Assembly: GCF_019602855.1 (NCBI RefSeq)
Contig: NZ_CP080767.1
Span: 3,224,001 to 3,288,000, forward strand
Length of the DNA stretch: 64,000 nt
Direction: 5' to 3'
Source: Cupriavidus pinatubonensis
GTDB taxonomy: Bacteria; Pseudomonadota; Gammaproteobacteria; Burkholderiales; Burkholderiaceae
The notes under the pieces are model-generated. The model was not told the origin of the DNA, did not search any database, and saw nothing but the letters and a program-made list of their open reading frames with translations. How positions within the stretch are numbered: the stretch's first letter is position 1; each line of letters starts with the position of its first letter. Of the stretch, positions 52,939 through 62,217 are shown piece by piece. A program made the position numbers and the translations under genes.

Positions 52939-54170
52939 GCGCCAAACGCGCCGGCTGCCGCCAGCGACTGCTGTTGATCCTTCGAAAGGCCAAGCTCCGC
53001 CAGGACTTCCTCCGTATGCTGACCCAGCAACGGCGGCGGACGCCGGACCTGCTGCGGCGTGCCGCCCATCTTCACGGCGAAGCCGATATTGGGCACCTTG
53101 CCTTCGATCGGGTGATCGATCTCGATACGCATCTGGCGGTGCTTGCCGTGCTCGCTGTCGAACGCCTGCGGATACGTCAGGATCGGCCCGGCCGGGATAC
53201 CGACTTCGAGCAGGTGCTCGATCCAGTAGTCGCAGCCCTGCTGCGCGAAGCTTTCCTCCAGCGCGGAAATCAGCGCCTTGCGGTTGTTCAGCCGCAGCGC
53301 CACGGTCGCAAAGCGCTCGTCCGCGAGGAGGTCGGGCCGGTCGATGGTCTTGCACAGCAACTGCCACAGCTTCTGGTTGGTGGCGCCCATCACGAAGTAG
53401 CCATCGGCGGCTTTCATGGCCTGGTACGGCGCGCTCATGCGGTTGGCCGTGCCCAGCGGCTCGGGTTCGCGGCCCGTGCCCCAGTATTCGCACGTGTCCC
53501 ACACCGAAAAGGCCAGTGCGGAATCGAACAGCGAAGCATCGACGTACTGCCCTTTTCCTGTCGCCTTGGCCCCGATGTACGCGGACAGCATGCCGTAAGT
53601 GGCAAACAGCGCGCAGCCAATGTCGGCCACCGGCACACCGGCCTTCACGGGCGCGCCGCCCGGGTAGCCGGTCACGCTCATGACGCCCGACATGGCCTGC
53701 GCCATCAGGTCGAAGCCGGGCCGCGTGGCCCACGGGCCGCTCTGCCCGAAGCCGGAGATGCTGCAGTAGACGAGCTTCGGATTGATCTTGCTAAGCGTCT
53801 CGTAATCGATGCCGAGGCGTTTCATCACGCCCGGCCGGTAATTCTCGACGAGGATGTCGGCGGTTTCCGCCAGCCGGTACAGCACCTCGCGCCCCGATTC
53901 CGTCTTCAGGTCCAGCGTAACGCTGCGCTTGTTGCGGTTCATGTTGAGGAAGCCCATGCTGTCCGGGCCCTTCATCTTGAAGCCCATCGAGCCGCGCGTC
54001 TGGTCGCCGCCCTCTGGCGGTTCGATCTTGATCACGTCGGCGCCAAGGTCGGCCAGCAGCATGCACGCGTAGGGGCCGGCCATGACCTGGCTGACGTCGA
54101 GCACGCGCACGCCGGCCAGCGGCAAGGGGCGAGCGGAGTCCTGAACGCGGGTATCGCTGAAATCTGTCAT
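52935..54170 (-). CDS. CaiB-family (type III) CoA-transferase
   Basis: 411 residues. The N-terminal block is VRVLDVSQVMAGPYACMLLADLGADVIKIE, then DILVENYRPGVMKRLG and the catalytic Asp in RPGFDLMAQAMSG (D154). Later comes DASLFDSALAF. Type III transferases move CoA between carboxylic acids, as in oxalate, carnitine or benzylsuccinate metabolism. ATG 54170 is chosen. It lies 59 nt after the Bug gene and overlaps the crotonase gene. Confidence 0.9.
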   Translation of the reverse strand: MTDFSDTRVQDSARPLPLAGVRVLDVSQVMAGPYACMLLADLGADVIKIEPPEGGDQTRGSMGFKMKGPDSMGFLNMNRNKRSVTLDLKTESGREVLYRLAETADILVENYRPGVMKRLGIDYETLSKINPKLVYCSISGFGQSGPWATRPGFDLMAQAMSGVMSVTGYPGGAPVKAGVPVADIGCALFATYGMLSAYIGAKATGKGQYVDASLFDSALAFSVWDTCEYWGTGREPEPLGTANRMSAPYQAMKAADGYFVMGATNQKLWQLLCKTIDRPDLLADERFATVALRLNNRKALISALEESFAQQGCDYWIEHLLEVGIPAGPILTYPQAFDSEHGKHRQMRIEIDHPIEGKVPNIGFAVKMGGTPQQVRRPPPLLGQHTEEVLAELGLSKDQQQSLAAAGAFGA

Positions 54171-54229
54171 CGGGTACTTCCTGGATAGAGGAATGGAGTA
54201 GCGTGCGTCGGTGCGGCGGCGACCGGCCA

Positions 54230-55201
54230 TCAGGCCTCGGCCTTCACGCCAGCGTCCTTCACGACCTTGGCCCATTTGCTCGACTCGGACGCAATGAAGG
54301 CGGCGAACTGCTGGCTCGATCCGCCGGAGTCCTCGGCGCCGAAACTCTTGAGACGCTCGACCACGTCAGGCATGGCCAGCACGCGGTTGACGTCCTCGTT
54401 CATGCGCTGCACCAGCGCGGGCGACATGCCCTTAGGGCCCACGAGCCCGTACCACGATGCCGCGTCAAGGCCAGGAAAGCCCGACTCCGCCAGCGTCGGC
54501 ACATTGGGATGGCTGGCCGCGCGCTTCAGGCGCGTCTGCGCGATGGCAATCACCTTGCCCTGCTGGATGAACGGCGTGGCGGCGGTCATCGTGTCGAAGG
54601 CATAGTCGATCTGGCCGCCCATCAGGTCGGCCACCAGCGGGCCCGAACCCTTGTACGGCACGTGCACCACATCGAGCTTGGCCTGCATCCGGAACATCTC
54701 GAGCGCCAGATGCTGCGCCGAGCCGATGCCGGACGAACCGAAAGAAATCTTGCCCGGCTTCTGCCGGCACAGCGCCACGATGTCCGACACGGTGCGCACC
54801 TTCTGCTCGGGGCGGCAAGTCAGCATATTGGGCGTGACGCCAACCATCGAGATCGGCGAGAAGTCAGTGCGCGGGTCGTACTTGACGTCGAGCAATGCGG
54901 GAGCGATGGCGTGGCTGTTCACGTGCGCCATCAACAGCGTGGTGCCGTCAGGCGGCTGCTTGGCCACATAGGCAGCGGCGATCGCGCCGGTCGCACCGGG
55001 CTTGTTCTCGACCAGCACGCTGGTGTTCCACATGGCGCCGAGCTTCTGCCCGATCACGCGCGCCAGCACGTCCGTGCCGCCGCCCGGGGCAAAGCCGACT
55101 ACGATCCGCACCGGCCCGTGCACGTCAGAGGCCGCCGCGCGCACCAGCCCGGGCACCGCCAATCCGGCCGCAGCCGCGAGAATGAATTGCCTGCGCTGCA
55201 T
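54230..55201 (-). CDS. Bug-family (TctC) periplasmic binding protein
   Basis: 323 residues. The signal peptide MQRRQFILAAAAGLAVPGL is followed by RIVVGFAPGGGTDVLARVI (first ligand loop), ENKPGATGAIAAAYVAKQPPDG and ISFGSSGIGSAQHLA. It is a periplasmic carboxylate binder and, within this cluster, probably scouts the acid that the CoA-transferase activates. The ATG 55201 is chosen. Confidence 0.9.
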   Translation of the reverse strand: MQRRQFILAAAAGLAVPGLVRAAASDVHGPVRIVVGFAPGGGTDVLARVIGQKLGAMWNTSVLVENKPGATGAIAAAYVAKQPPDGTTLLMAHVNSHAIAPALLDVKYDPRTDFSPISMVGVTPNMLTCRPEQKVRTVSDIVALCRQKPGKISFGSSGIGSAQHLALEMFRMQAKLDVVHVPYKGSGPLVADLMGGQIDYAFDTMTAATPFIQQGKVIAIAQTRLKRAASHPNVPTLAESGFPGLDAASWYGLVGPKGMSPALVQRMNEDVNRVLAMPDVVERLKSFGAEDSGGSSQQFAAFIASESSKWAKVVKDAGVKAEA

Positions 55202-55267
55202 TGCGTGTCTCCGTCCTGATAGTTTTATGGAGTCCATGATGCGCAATGCCTTCACCGCGGGCTATCG

Positions 55268-56206
55268 CTATTTGGGTGATTCAGGTTTCGCGTTCTGCGC
55301 AAGCACCGCCACCACGCTCTGCGCGGCCGAGGACAACGCGCCATGCGGTCGATGGCACAGCACAAACTGCCGCTCCGCCCAATCCCCGGCGATGGGCAGC
55401 CGCGCAAAGCGGCTGCCACCGGCGACCTCGCGCGCGATGGCCTCCGGCATCACCCCGCCTCCGAGGTTCTGCGCCACCAGCGCGGCGATGCTATCGAAGC
55501 CCCCGACCCGCATGCGCATGCGCAGCACGCGACCGGCCTCCTCTGCCAGCCGCTCCAGCCCGATCGAGATCGCCGAGCTTTCGCCGAGCACGATCAGATC
55601 GCAGTCCAGCACATCCTCCGTCGTCACCTGCTTGCGGCGCGCCAGCCCGTGTCCGCGCGCAACGACCAGCACCAGCCGATCGGCGCGATACGGCTCCGTC
55701 GGCATGTCGACCACGCCGAGGCTGCCCTCATAGATGCCGATATCCACGGTTCCCCGTCGCAGCGATTGCTGGACTTCCTGGCTGTTCATCTCCTGGAGAT
55801 CGATGCGGACGCCAGGACAGGCGGCGGCGCAGCGCTGGATATCGAACGGGAGAAACTGGATCACCGCGGACTTCGGCGCCGCCACGCGCACCACACCCAG
55901 GTCGCCGCCGACGAACGAAGACGCATCGTCCTGCATGCGCTGGACGGTGTGGGTGATACCACGCGCGTGGGCCAGCAAGGCGCGGCCGGCCTCGGTCAAA
56001 GCCATGCCGTGCGGAAGCCGTTCGAAAAGCGAAACCCCGAGCTGAGATTCCAGTTCGAGGATGCGGCGGGAAGCGGCGGCAGCGGCCAGGTGCAGGCGCT
56101 GGGCGCCGCGGGTGATGCTGCCCTGGTCTGCTACGGCGATGAAGAGCTGGATGGTGGTGAGGTCGAAGTGCAGGCGGGAAGAGCGTGAGGGGGCGGTGGA
56201 CGTCAC
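55268..56206 (-). CDS. LysR-family regulator of the CoA-transferase cluster
   Basis: 312 residues from GTG 56206 (the start is uncertain; an ATG at 56332 lacks family support). The winged helix LTTIQLFIAVADQGSITRG lies with AAAAASRRILELESQLGVSLFER, followed by a co-inducer domain. On the same strand and 66 nt upstream of the Bug gene, so likely in one transcript and autoregulated. Confidence 0.85.
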   Translation of the reverse strand: MTSTAPSRSSRLHFDLTTIQLFIAVADQGSITRGAQRLHLAAAAASRRILELESQLGVSLFERLPHGMALTEAGRALLAHARGITHTVQRMQDDASSFVGGDLGVVRVAAPKSAVIQFLPFDIQRCAAACPGVRIDLQEMNSQEVQQSLRRGTVDIGIYEGSLGVVDMPTEPYRADRLVLVVARGHGLARRKQVTTEDVLDCDLIVLGESSAISIGLERLAEEAGRVLRMRMRVGGFDSIAALVAQNLGGGVMPEAIAREVAGGSRFARLPIAGDWAERQFVLCHRPHGALSSAAQSVVAVLAQNAKPESPK

Positions 56207-56359
56207 GATGGTCTGCGCTCGAGCGGGCGCCGTTGGGAAGCGAACTGCCTGTTCCGGGAGAGAAAACGTGCAGCGCCTGGAGCTGCCGTAGTGTTGTGGC
56301 CCGATTTTGCGTCGATCAAGCCGGATCGGCAATTGCGGATTTCCCGTGTCGTCCTTTTG

Positions 56360-57139
56360 TCACCGCTGCAAGTCGTCCGATCGAACCCTCGCCACATACC
56401 GCCGAACCGCCGTGACAACCGCATTGGCCATGCTCGCCTGATTCCCCGGATCACTGACATACCCCTCATCACCGGGATCCACGATCACGCCCGCCTCCAG
56501 CAACACAGCCGGCATGGCGGTGTGCCGCAGCACAGCGAGATCATCGAATCGATAGATCCCGATATCGGGCGCCAGCAATTCCCGCGACTCCCCGGCAATC
56601 GGCTCCGCATGATGCAGCGTCGGCGCCCTGCCCAGCTTGCGCATTTCCTCGCCCAGCATTTGCGCGAAAGCGTAGCTTCCCGCGAAGCTCGGATTGCGCT
56701 GCGATACGAAAACTGAATACCCAGCGATCGGCCGCGTGGTCCGGTACGCGTCACGGTCCTCCACCCTCACCTTTTCGAGATACTGCATCTGCGCCGAGTC
56801 GTGGTGAATGGACAGGAACAGGTCCGCCTGCCGTGCATTGGCGATCCGGGCGCGTTCCTCGAGCGACAAGTTGTCGTCCGGACCACGGGTCAACGTCACG
56901 TCGAACCCTGCCTGCGTGAGCGCCTGTGCCACCTGCGACGCCAGCCGATCGTTGTAGCGCACCTCATAGACGCCGCGAACGCCTAGCGCTCCACCCTGCG
57001 CCGGCGTGTGGCCGGGATCGATGACGATCCGGAACGCCCGCGCACCGGAGGACAGCGGCGATGCGGTGGCCAGCATCGGCACACAAGCCGCCAGCCATGC
57101 CAATGCGGCGCGGCGGCCCGTTGAGATCGTCCGCGCCAT
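56360..57139 (-). CDS. N-acetylmuramoyl-L-alanine amidase (Amidase_3)
   Basis: 259 residues with a signal peptide. The zinc ligands are H44 (IDPGHTP), E59 (GVYEVRYND) and H112 or H113 (LSIHHDS); the catalytic Glu is in AVLLEAGVIVD. It cleaves the amide between MurNAc and L-Ala in peptidoglycan, in the periplasm. There are no AMIN or LysM domains, so it is a minimal amidase. The LprI-like gene is 4 nt upstream on the same strand, suggesting co-expression. Confidence 0.88.
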   Translation of the reverse strand: MARTISTGRRAALAWLAACVPMLATASPLSSGARAFRIVIDPGHTPAQGGALGVRGVYEVRYNDRLASQVAQALTQAGFDVTLTRGPDDNLSLEERARIANARQADLFLSIHHDSAQMQYLEKVRVEDRDAYRTTRPIAGYSVFVSQRNPSFAGSYAFAQMLGEEMRKLGRAPTLHHAEPIAGESRELLAPDIGIYRFDDLAVLRHTAMPAVLLEAGVIVDPGDEGYVSDPGNQASMANAVVTAVRRYVARVRSDDLQR

Positions 57140-57143
57140 GGCG

Positions 57144-57527
57144 TCAGTTCCAGGACTTCTTGCTGATCATGTCGTTGCGGCAGGTGCCCGCCTTGCACTC
57201 GCGCACGCGGTCGCGCAGGTACTCCGCGCGGTCGCGGTTCACGCGATAGTTGCAGTCCACGTCAATCGCCCCGCTCGACTCGCACGATGCGTCGCGGTAC
57301 TTGATCCATTCCAGCTGGGTGTCCTTGAGCTTCTGCTTCGCGCCATCGGCGATCAGGCCACGCAGTTCGGTGTAGCTGGCGTTCAGCTCCTTGTCGGATT
57401 CGAGGAACAGCTTGGCGAAGCAGTACGTCTTGTCGTAGCTCGTGCGGTATTTGTCGCACTCGTTGGCGGCGTGGGCGGCGACAGGGGCCAGAAGGGCGAG
57501 AGTCAGGGCGGAGAGGATGGCTTTCAT
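57144..57527 (-). CDS. LprI/DUF1311 exported cysteine-rich protein
   Basis: 127 residues. The signal peptide MKAILSALTLALLAPVAAHA precedes an LprI-type domain: NECDKYRTSYDKTYCFAKL, then a helix ELNASYTELRGLIADGAKQK, and QLEWIKYRDASCES with six cysteines. LprI in mycobacteria inhibits lysozyme; in proteobacteria the role is unproven. It is followed by the amidase gene, an apt pairing for wall protection and remodelling. Confidence 0.82.
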   Translation of the reverse strand: MKAILSALTLALLAPVAAHAANECDKYRTSYDKTYCFAKLFLESDKELNASYTELRGLIADGAKQKLKDTQLEWIKYRDASCESSGAIDVDCNYRVNRDRAEYLRDRVRECKAGTCRNDMISKKSWN

Positions 57528-57892
57528 GGAGTCCGGATTGACGTAGGGAAAGAATAGGCTGTCGGCGATCAAACAATCGCCATCTGCGGGACAACAGCGC
57601 TGCAGTGTATCTGCGCAGACCAGCGGCTGCATCTGGTTATGGCACGTCTTCTCACGACGAGCAACAAGTCCCCGCGATAACTTCCTGTGTCAGCGGGCCA
57701 TCAGGATCCTTGTCAAATCGGACTGACCTTCGCAGCGATGATAGTGGCGAGGTTTCGCCTGGCCTGGGCCCCGTTCCCAGGCACCCCACCAAAGAGCTAT
57801 GCAACTCCGCGCGACTTCGTCGTTAGGAATGAAGTCGTAAGCCGGCCTGCAGCGGCCGCGCGCTCGCGGTCTCCTGACACGCCTCAACCTTC
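57528..57892. other. 365-bp gap without a gene
   Basis: Upstream of both the LprI-like gene (minus strand) and the two-helix protein (plus). No open frame with a ribosome site, hairpin terminator or recognisable operator was found. Confidence 0.4.
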
Positions 57893-58477
57893 ATGTCTAC
57901 GCGTTCCCGTTTCCAGCTTTCCAGCTTCCTGCGCTTCAGCACCGATATCCGCACCAGCTCGCGCGCGCGGCTGCAGGATGCCGACCAGCGCATCGATGCT
58001 GCACGCGAACGGATCGAGCGCATCAAGCAACAACCCGGACAGGTTGAGCCCGTTGCATGTCATGCGCCGACAACGGCCCCACGCCCCGCACTCGCATGCT
58101 CCGCGCGGGTAATCGGGATGGCGGCTTGCGTCGTCCTGGTGTTGGCCGCCGCCGCGTTCGCCGCCGAACAGGTGTTGAAGCTGCAGCTTTCACTGCCGGT
58201 GTCGACGGCTGTCGGCCTGGCCTTCGTTGTTGCCACCCTGCTGTCGATGAGCGTGACCTATCGGGTCGAGCGAGCGAACGCGCGCCTCGTCGACACGTAC
58301 GCGTTGCAGGCGAAAGGGTTCGCGGCGTCTGCCGGTCGGCTTGCGGCGCACGCGGACCGGCCAGCCGACGCCAGGCAGCAGCACAGTCAGACGATCGAAG
58401 CGCCGCGAGCGACGCCTAGCGATCCCGCGAAAGCGTCTCCATCCGCATCGCATCAAACCGCGCGCACTCTGCCTTGA
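57893..58477 (+). CDS. Hypothetical two-helix membrane protein
   Basis: 194 residues: a basic/coiled N-terminus (ARLQDADQRIDAARERIERI), two membrane helices (VIGMAACVVLVLAAAAFAAE and LPVSTAVGLAFVVATLLSM), and a long basic/Ala tail. No family recognised. There is no clear ribosome site before ATG 57893, and the end overlaps the LysR gene on the other strand by 62 nt. It may be real; the evidence is mainly the clear two-helix pattern. Confidence 0.45.
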   Translation: MSTRSRFQLSSFLRFSTDIRTSSRARLQDADQRIDAARERIERIKQQPGQVEPVACHAPTTAPRPALACSARVIGMAACVVLVLAAAAFAAEQVLKLQLSLPVSTAVGLAFVVATLLSMSVTYRVERANARLVDTYALQAKGFAASAGRLAAHADRPADARQQHSQTIEAPRATPSDPAKASPSASHQTARTLP

Positions 58478-59357
58478 GCCATGCCGAGAAAATGGTCACA
58501 CGCCGATCATCCGGATTCCGGGAAAGCAGCATGTAGCGCGCCGGCGCGCGTACGTGCTGGCGGAACACATTCACCAGTCGCCCGCTCCTGATCTCGTCAT
58601 AGACCAGCGCCGTACGTCCCATCGCCACGCCCTGGTGGTTCAGCGCCGCGCCGATGGCCAGGCTCGACAGATTGAATTGCGGCCCTTCCAGATGCGCCAT
58701 CCATGTCGGATGAAACGCCTCAAGCCATGTGCGCCATTCCACGAACTCGGCCGCACCGACCCATGGCGATGCGTCGTGCAGCAACACGACGCCGTCGAGC
58801 GACGTCCCCTCGGCTAGCTCGCGATGCTCGGCGAGATACTTGGGCGTAGCCACCGGAATCAGATACTCGTCCAGCAAGACATCCGCGTGCAGCCGGCTGT
58901 AGCGGACCGGGTCGTAACGCACCGCCACGTCAATGTCTTCCGTGTCCATCGATTGCCTGTCCAAAGCCTGGAACTCGGCTTTCAAGCGTACGGAAACGTC
59001 CGGCTGTTCGCGGTGGAAATCGGTCAGGCGCGGCATCAGCCATTGCAGCGCGAACGACGGCAGGCAATTGACCTGCAGCGGCGCGTTCGGCATGCCGAGT
59101 CGCTGGATGGTCTGCTGGATGTCATGCAGTGCGCGCGTCGTGGTCTGGAACAGCGCCTCGCCCTGTGGCGTCAGTTTCAGGCTGCGCGGCTGGCGCACGA
59201 AAAGCACGTAGCCGAGACGGTCTTCCAGATGGCGAATCTGCTGGCTCACCGCGCTTTGGGTGAAGTTCAGCGATTCGGCGGCCTTGGTGAAGCTCAGCAG
59301 GCGCCCTGCGGCTTCGAAACACCGCAGCGCGCCTAGGATGGAGGAATCGAGCTGCAT
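58416..59357 (-). CDS. LysR regulator (GcvA type), divergent from dsdA
   Basis: 313 residues. The GcvA-type N-terminus is LGALRCFEAAGRLLSFTKAA with SLNFTQSAVSQQIRHLEDRLG, then the co-inducer domain with LDEYLIPVATPKYL. It starts at 59357, five nt from an ATTAG-N5-CTAAT element, the GcvA-type half-site. Its divergent target is most likely dsdA, making it the functional counterpart of DsdC (D-serine sensor), although the sequence itself does not tell the ligand. Confidence 0.88.
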   Translation of the reverse strand: MQLDSSILGALRCFEAAGRLLSFTKAAESLNFTQSAVSQQIRHLEDRLGYVLFVRQPRSLKLTPQGEALFQTTTRALHDIQQTIQRLGMPNAPLQVNCLPSFALQWLMPRLTDFHREQPDVSVRLKAEFQALDRQSMDTEDIDVAVRYDPVRYSRLHADVLLDEYLIPVATPKYLAEHRELAEGTSLDGVVLLHDASPWVGAAEFVEWRTWLEAFHPTWMAHLEGPQFNLSSLAIGAALNHQGVAMGRTALVYDEIRSGRLVNVFRQHVRAPARYMLLSRNPDDRRVTIFSAWLKAECARFDAMRMETLSRDR

Positions 59358-59361
59358 GGCT

Positions 59362-59376
59362 ATTAGCCAGACTAAT
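59362..59376. promoter_or_regulatory. ATTAG-N5-CTAAT regulator site between lysR and dsdA
   Basis: Perfect 5-bp inverted repeat of the GcvA CTAAT half-site; a further GTTAG half-site lies at 59383-59387. It is placed 5 nt before the regulator start, suggesting autorepression, and about 86 bp before dsdA. Confidence 0.6.
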
Positions 59377-59461
59377 GCATGCGTTAGAAACGATCGCTAT
59401 TCTTGCACGGCTGCGGGGCTTACGATCTCTTTCGGTAAGGAATTTTCTGGAGAATGACCTG

Positions 59462-60799
59462 ATGGTCACCCTGTCCCTCACGCCCGAGCTATTAGCAAAA
59501 CTTCAATCGAGACAACCGCTGCTTTGGCTGAATCCGAGGTTGGGACAACCGCTGCCGGCTTCCGCCCCATCGTTGGAACTGATCGCAGCGGCAGAAGCGC
59601 GTCTTGCACGCTGCACCCCGCTTATGGCGGCGCTGTTTCCCGAACTGGCGTCCAGCCATGGGCAAGTGGAATCGCAACTGATGCGGGCCGCCGAACTCCA
59701 ATACGCGCTCGGCGGGAACGTTGACACCGAGGGGGCCTGGTTCATCAAGCGTGATGACGAGCTGCCGATTGCCGGTTCCATCAAGGCACGCGGCGGCTTT
59801 CATGAAGTGCTGGCGATTGCTGAATCCATCGCGATCGAACGCGACATGCTCGACCCGGATGGTGATCGCCGCGTGCTGGCAACAGAGGCGGCGCGCAAGC
59901 TGTTCTCGCAATACTCGGTGACGGTCGGCAGCACCGGCAACCTCGGCCTGAGCATCGGCGTGATGGCGGCGGCGCTCGGATTCGATGCGGTGGTACATAT
60001 GTCCGCGGACGCCAAGGCGTGGAAGAAGTACCGCCTGCGCAAGCGCGGCGTGCGCGTGGTGGAGCATGAAGGCGACTACGCGCAAGCCGTGGCAGCGGGC
60101 CGCGAACAGGCATCGGCAGCGCCACGCTGCCATTTTGTCGATGACGAGCGCTCCGCCCTGCTTTTCTTCGGATATGCCGCCGCGGCACGTCATCTGGCGC
60201 GCCAACTGGCCGAAGCCGGCCGCGTAGTGGATGCCGCGCATCCGCTCTTCGTCTATCTCCCGTGCGGGGTCGGCGGCGCGCCCGGTGGCATCACGTATGG
60301 GCTCAAGGCACTGTTAGGCGACCACGTGCATTGCTTCTTTGCCGAGCCCGTGGCCTCGCCGTGCGTACTGGTGCAGTTGGCCTCCGGCTCGGATGATCCC
60401 GTATCCGTCTACGACATCGGCCTCGACAACCGGACCGATGCCGATGGCCTCGCTGTCGGCCAGGCATCCCATCTGGTCAGCCCGCTGATGGCTTCCCAAC
60501 TCGCCGGCGTGTTCACGGTCCCCGACGATCAGCTCTATGTTCAGTTGCTCGCGCTCAAGACGTCGATGGGTGTGGAAGTCGAACCCTCAGCGGCGGCCGG
60601 CATCGGCGGCCCGGGCTGGTTGCGCGACGCCCCCGAAGGCCGAGCGTATGTGCGCGATCACGGGCTCGACATGCGCGACGCGACGCATGTGATCTGGGCT
60701 ACCGGCGGCTCGCTCGTTCCGCGAGAAGAGCTTCACCGGTTTCAGGCTTACGCGACCGCACTGGCCCATGTGCCTGGGGCGATGCATAAGGCAGCCTGA
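59462..60799 (+). CDS. dsdA: D-serine ammonia-lyase
   Basis: 445 residues. The PLP lysine is in LPIAGSIKARGGFHE (K108), the phosphate-binding glycine loop is TVGSTGNLGLSIG, and the fold-type II block is FVYLPCGVGGAPGGITYGLK. DsdA deaminates D-serine to pyruvate and ammonia. The ATG 59462 follows TGGAG; a start 87 nt upstream overlaps the operator region. The divergent LysR gene and its sites lie upstream. D-serine is toxic to pantothenate and serine synthesis, so this is catabolic and protective. Confidence 0.93.
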   Translation: MVTLSLTPELLAKLQSRQPLLWLNPRLGQPLPASAPSLELIAAAEARLARCTPLMAALFPELASSHGQVESQLMRAAELQYALGGNVDTEGAWFIKRDDELPIAGSIKARGGFHEVLAIAESIAIERDMLDPDGDRRVLATEAARKLFSQYSVTVGSTGNLGLSIGVMAAALGFDAVVHMSADAKAWKKYRLRKRGVRVVEHEGDYAQAVAAGREQASAAPRCHFVDDERSALLFFGYAAAARHLARQLAEAGRVVDAAHPLFVYLPCGVGGAPGGITYGLKALLGDHVHCFFAEPVASPCVLVQLASGSDDPVSVYDIGLDNRTDADGLAVGQASHLVSPLMASQLAGVFTVPDDQLYVQLLALKTSMGVEVEPSAAAGIGGPGWLRDAPEGRAYVRDHGLDMRDATHVIWATGGSLVPREELHRFQAYATALAHVPGAMHKAA

Positions 60800-61001
60800 C
60801 GCTCTCGATCCCAGTGTTTTCCGTGATCGCCTCACCAGCGTCATGTGCGCACTATCCTGAAATGGAGGGAACGCCGGACAGGAAATCGGGACGGGTTGCT
60901 GGAATAAATTTGACCTGTCAGGCGTTTACCAAAAGGGACGGATAGTCCGGCGCGGGCCCCGAGCGACCCGGCCGTGAAGCAGCAAGGCTGGGGGACACAT
61001 C

Positions 61002-61451
61002 ATGAACGGGCGCAGGCTTTGCAAGATCGCCCTGGCATTCGTGGCGGGAGCGGCGATAGCCGCCAGCGGTCCGACACTGGCGGCGGGTCGTGGGAGCGGC
61101 CGTGGTGGTGGTGGTGGTGGCGGCGCAGGCATGCACGGCGGCAGCTTCCAGGGTCACGGTGGCTTCCACCAGGGCGGCTTTCATCATCACGGCTTTCACC
61201 ATGGGCACGTAGCATTCGTGGCAGGCTTCGGCTGGCCGGGCTGGTGGGGATATCCATACGATGGCTGGCCATACCCCAGTTCCTACCCCGCTTACTACGC
61301 GCCGACGCAATACATCGAGCAAGGCGATGGGTCGGACGTCGCGTCGGCGAACGCGTGGTGGTACCGCTGCGATCAGCCCAGTGGCTATTACCCGTACGTC
61401 CAGGACTGCCCGGGCGGCTGGCAAACGGTGCCCGCCCAGCCGTCGCCGTAA
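61002..61451 (+). CDS. Exported Gly/His-rich protein
   Basis: 149 residues. The signal peptide (ends near TLAAG) is followed by a Gly run (RGSGRGGGGGGGAG), a His/Gly-rich stretch (HGGFHQGGFHHHGFHHGH), then a Trp/Tyr/Pro-rich part (GWPGWWGYPYDGWPY) and a C-terminal domain with two cysteines. The His-rich segment may bind metal. Related short proteins are common in Cupriavidus and Burkholderia without assigned function. The lipoprotein gene at 61465 starts 13 nt downstream, so they are probably one unit. Confidence 0.7.
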   Translation: MNGRRLCKIALAFVAGAAIAASGPTLAAGRGSGRGGGGGGGAGMHGGSFQGHGGFHQGGFHHHGFHHGHVAFVAGFGWPGWWGYPYDGWPYPSSYPAYYAPTQYIEQGDGSDVASANAWWYRCDQPSGYYPYVQDCPGGWQTVPAQPSP

Positions 61452-61464
61452 TCCCAACGTTCAC

Positions 61465-61881
61465 ATGAAGCCGCGTTCCGTTCCTCTCCTGATGGTGGCA
61501 GTGCTCGTTCTGGGCGCTTGTACGGCGATGCCGTCGGGCCCCAGTGTGATGGTGCTGCCCGGCAGCAATAAGACGTTTGATCAGTTTCTCGGAGACGACC
61601 GCAACTGCCGCCAGTTCGCGCTAGGCCAGGTGGGCGGCGCCAGTTCGCCTCAGGCCTCCAACATGGCAGCGGCGGGCACTCCAGCGGTCGGCACCAGTAG
61701 CTCGGGCGATCCGGGATACGGTGCACAGTACCGGTATGACGTTGCCTACATCCAGTGCATGTACGCAAGCGGACACCGCGTCCCGGTCTACGGCCCGATG
61801 CTGGGTGCGCCGCCCGCGACGCCCCCTGCCAACTACAAGCCCGACTTCCCGCCGCCAGCGCCGCAAGGGAATGCCCCCTGA
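61465..61881 (+). CDS. Small lipoprotein
   Basis: 138 residues. Lipoprotein signal peptide with lipobox VLGAC (Cys about 19), then TFDQFLGDDRNCRQFALGQVGG and a C-terminal region YRYDVAYIQCMYASGH ending in Pro-rich GAPPATPPANYKPDFPP. This matches a family of glycine-zipper-related lipoproteins (the DRxCR..A start and YxxCMxxxGH end), but the zipper itself is reduced to Ser/Ala/Gly. Follows the Gly/His-rich gene by 13 nt. Confidence 0.7.
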   Translation: MKPRSVPLLMVAVLVLGACTAMPSGPSVMVLPGSNKTFDQFLGDDRNCRQFALGQVGGASSPQASNMAAAGTPAVGTSSSGDPGYGAQYRYDVAYIQCMYASGHRVPVYGPMLGAPPATPPANYKPDFPPPAPQGNAP

Positions 61882-62217
61882 GTGGTCTGGCGGTTCATCT
61901 GTCCCGAGCCATCGCATGTCTGCGTGCTGGCGCCGGCACCGTCTGGCCCGGCTGATGAGGCTCCTTCGGTACTTCCATCACGCGAAGCCTTCAGCGCTAC
62001 GAGACTGACCACCTCCCGAACCTGTACCGGGATGGGGTCTTTGTACAGTTCTGTATCACGCCGCACCAACGATACGCGCACCGACAAATCCGGCCGCAAG
62101 TTTCTACAGGCGCGATACATCGGTTTTCTTTAATACGTTCCACGGGCCCGCAGCGAGTTGCAAACGATGCAGTCTCCACCGGGCCCATACCCTCTCAAAC
62201 GTTAAAGGAAGCCGATC
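61882..62217. other. 336-bp gap without a gene
   Basis: Upstream region of the repeat-protein gene. No supported open frame; AAAGGAAG lies just before the next start codon. No terminator hairpin found. Confidence 0.4.

Noticed and set aside
52935..53733. Extension of the enoyl-CoA hydratase frame into the CoA-transferase gene
   Set aside because: Upstream residues are out-of-frame translation of the CoA-transferase; ATG 52938 with ATGA overlap explains the start.
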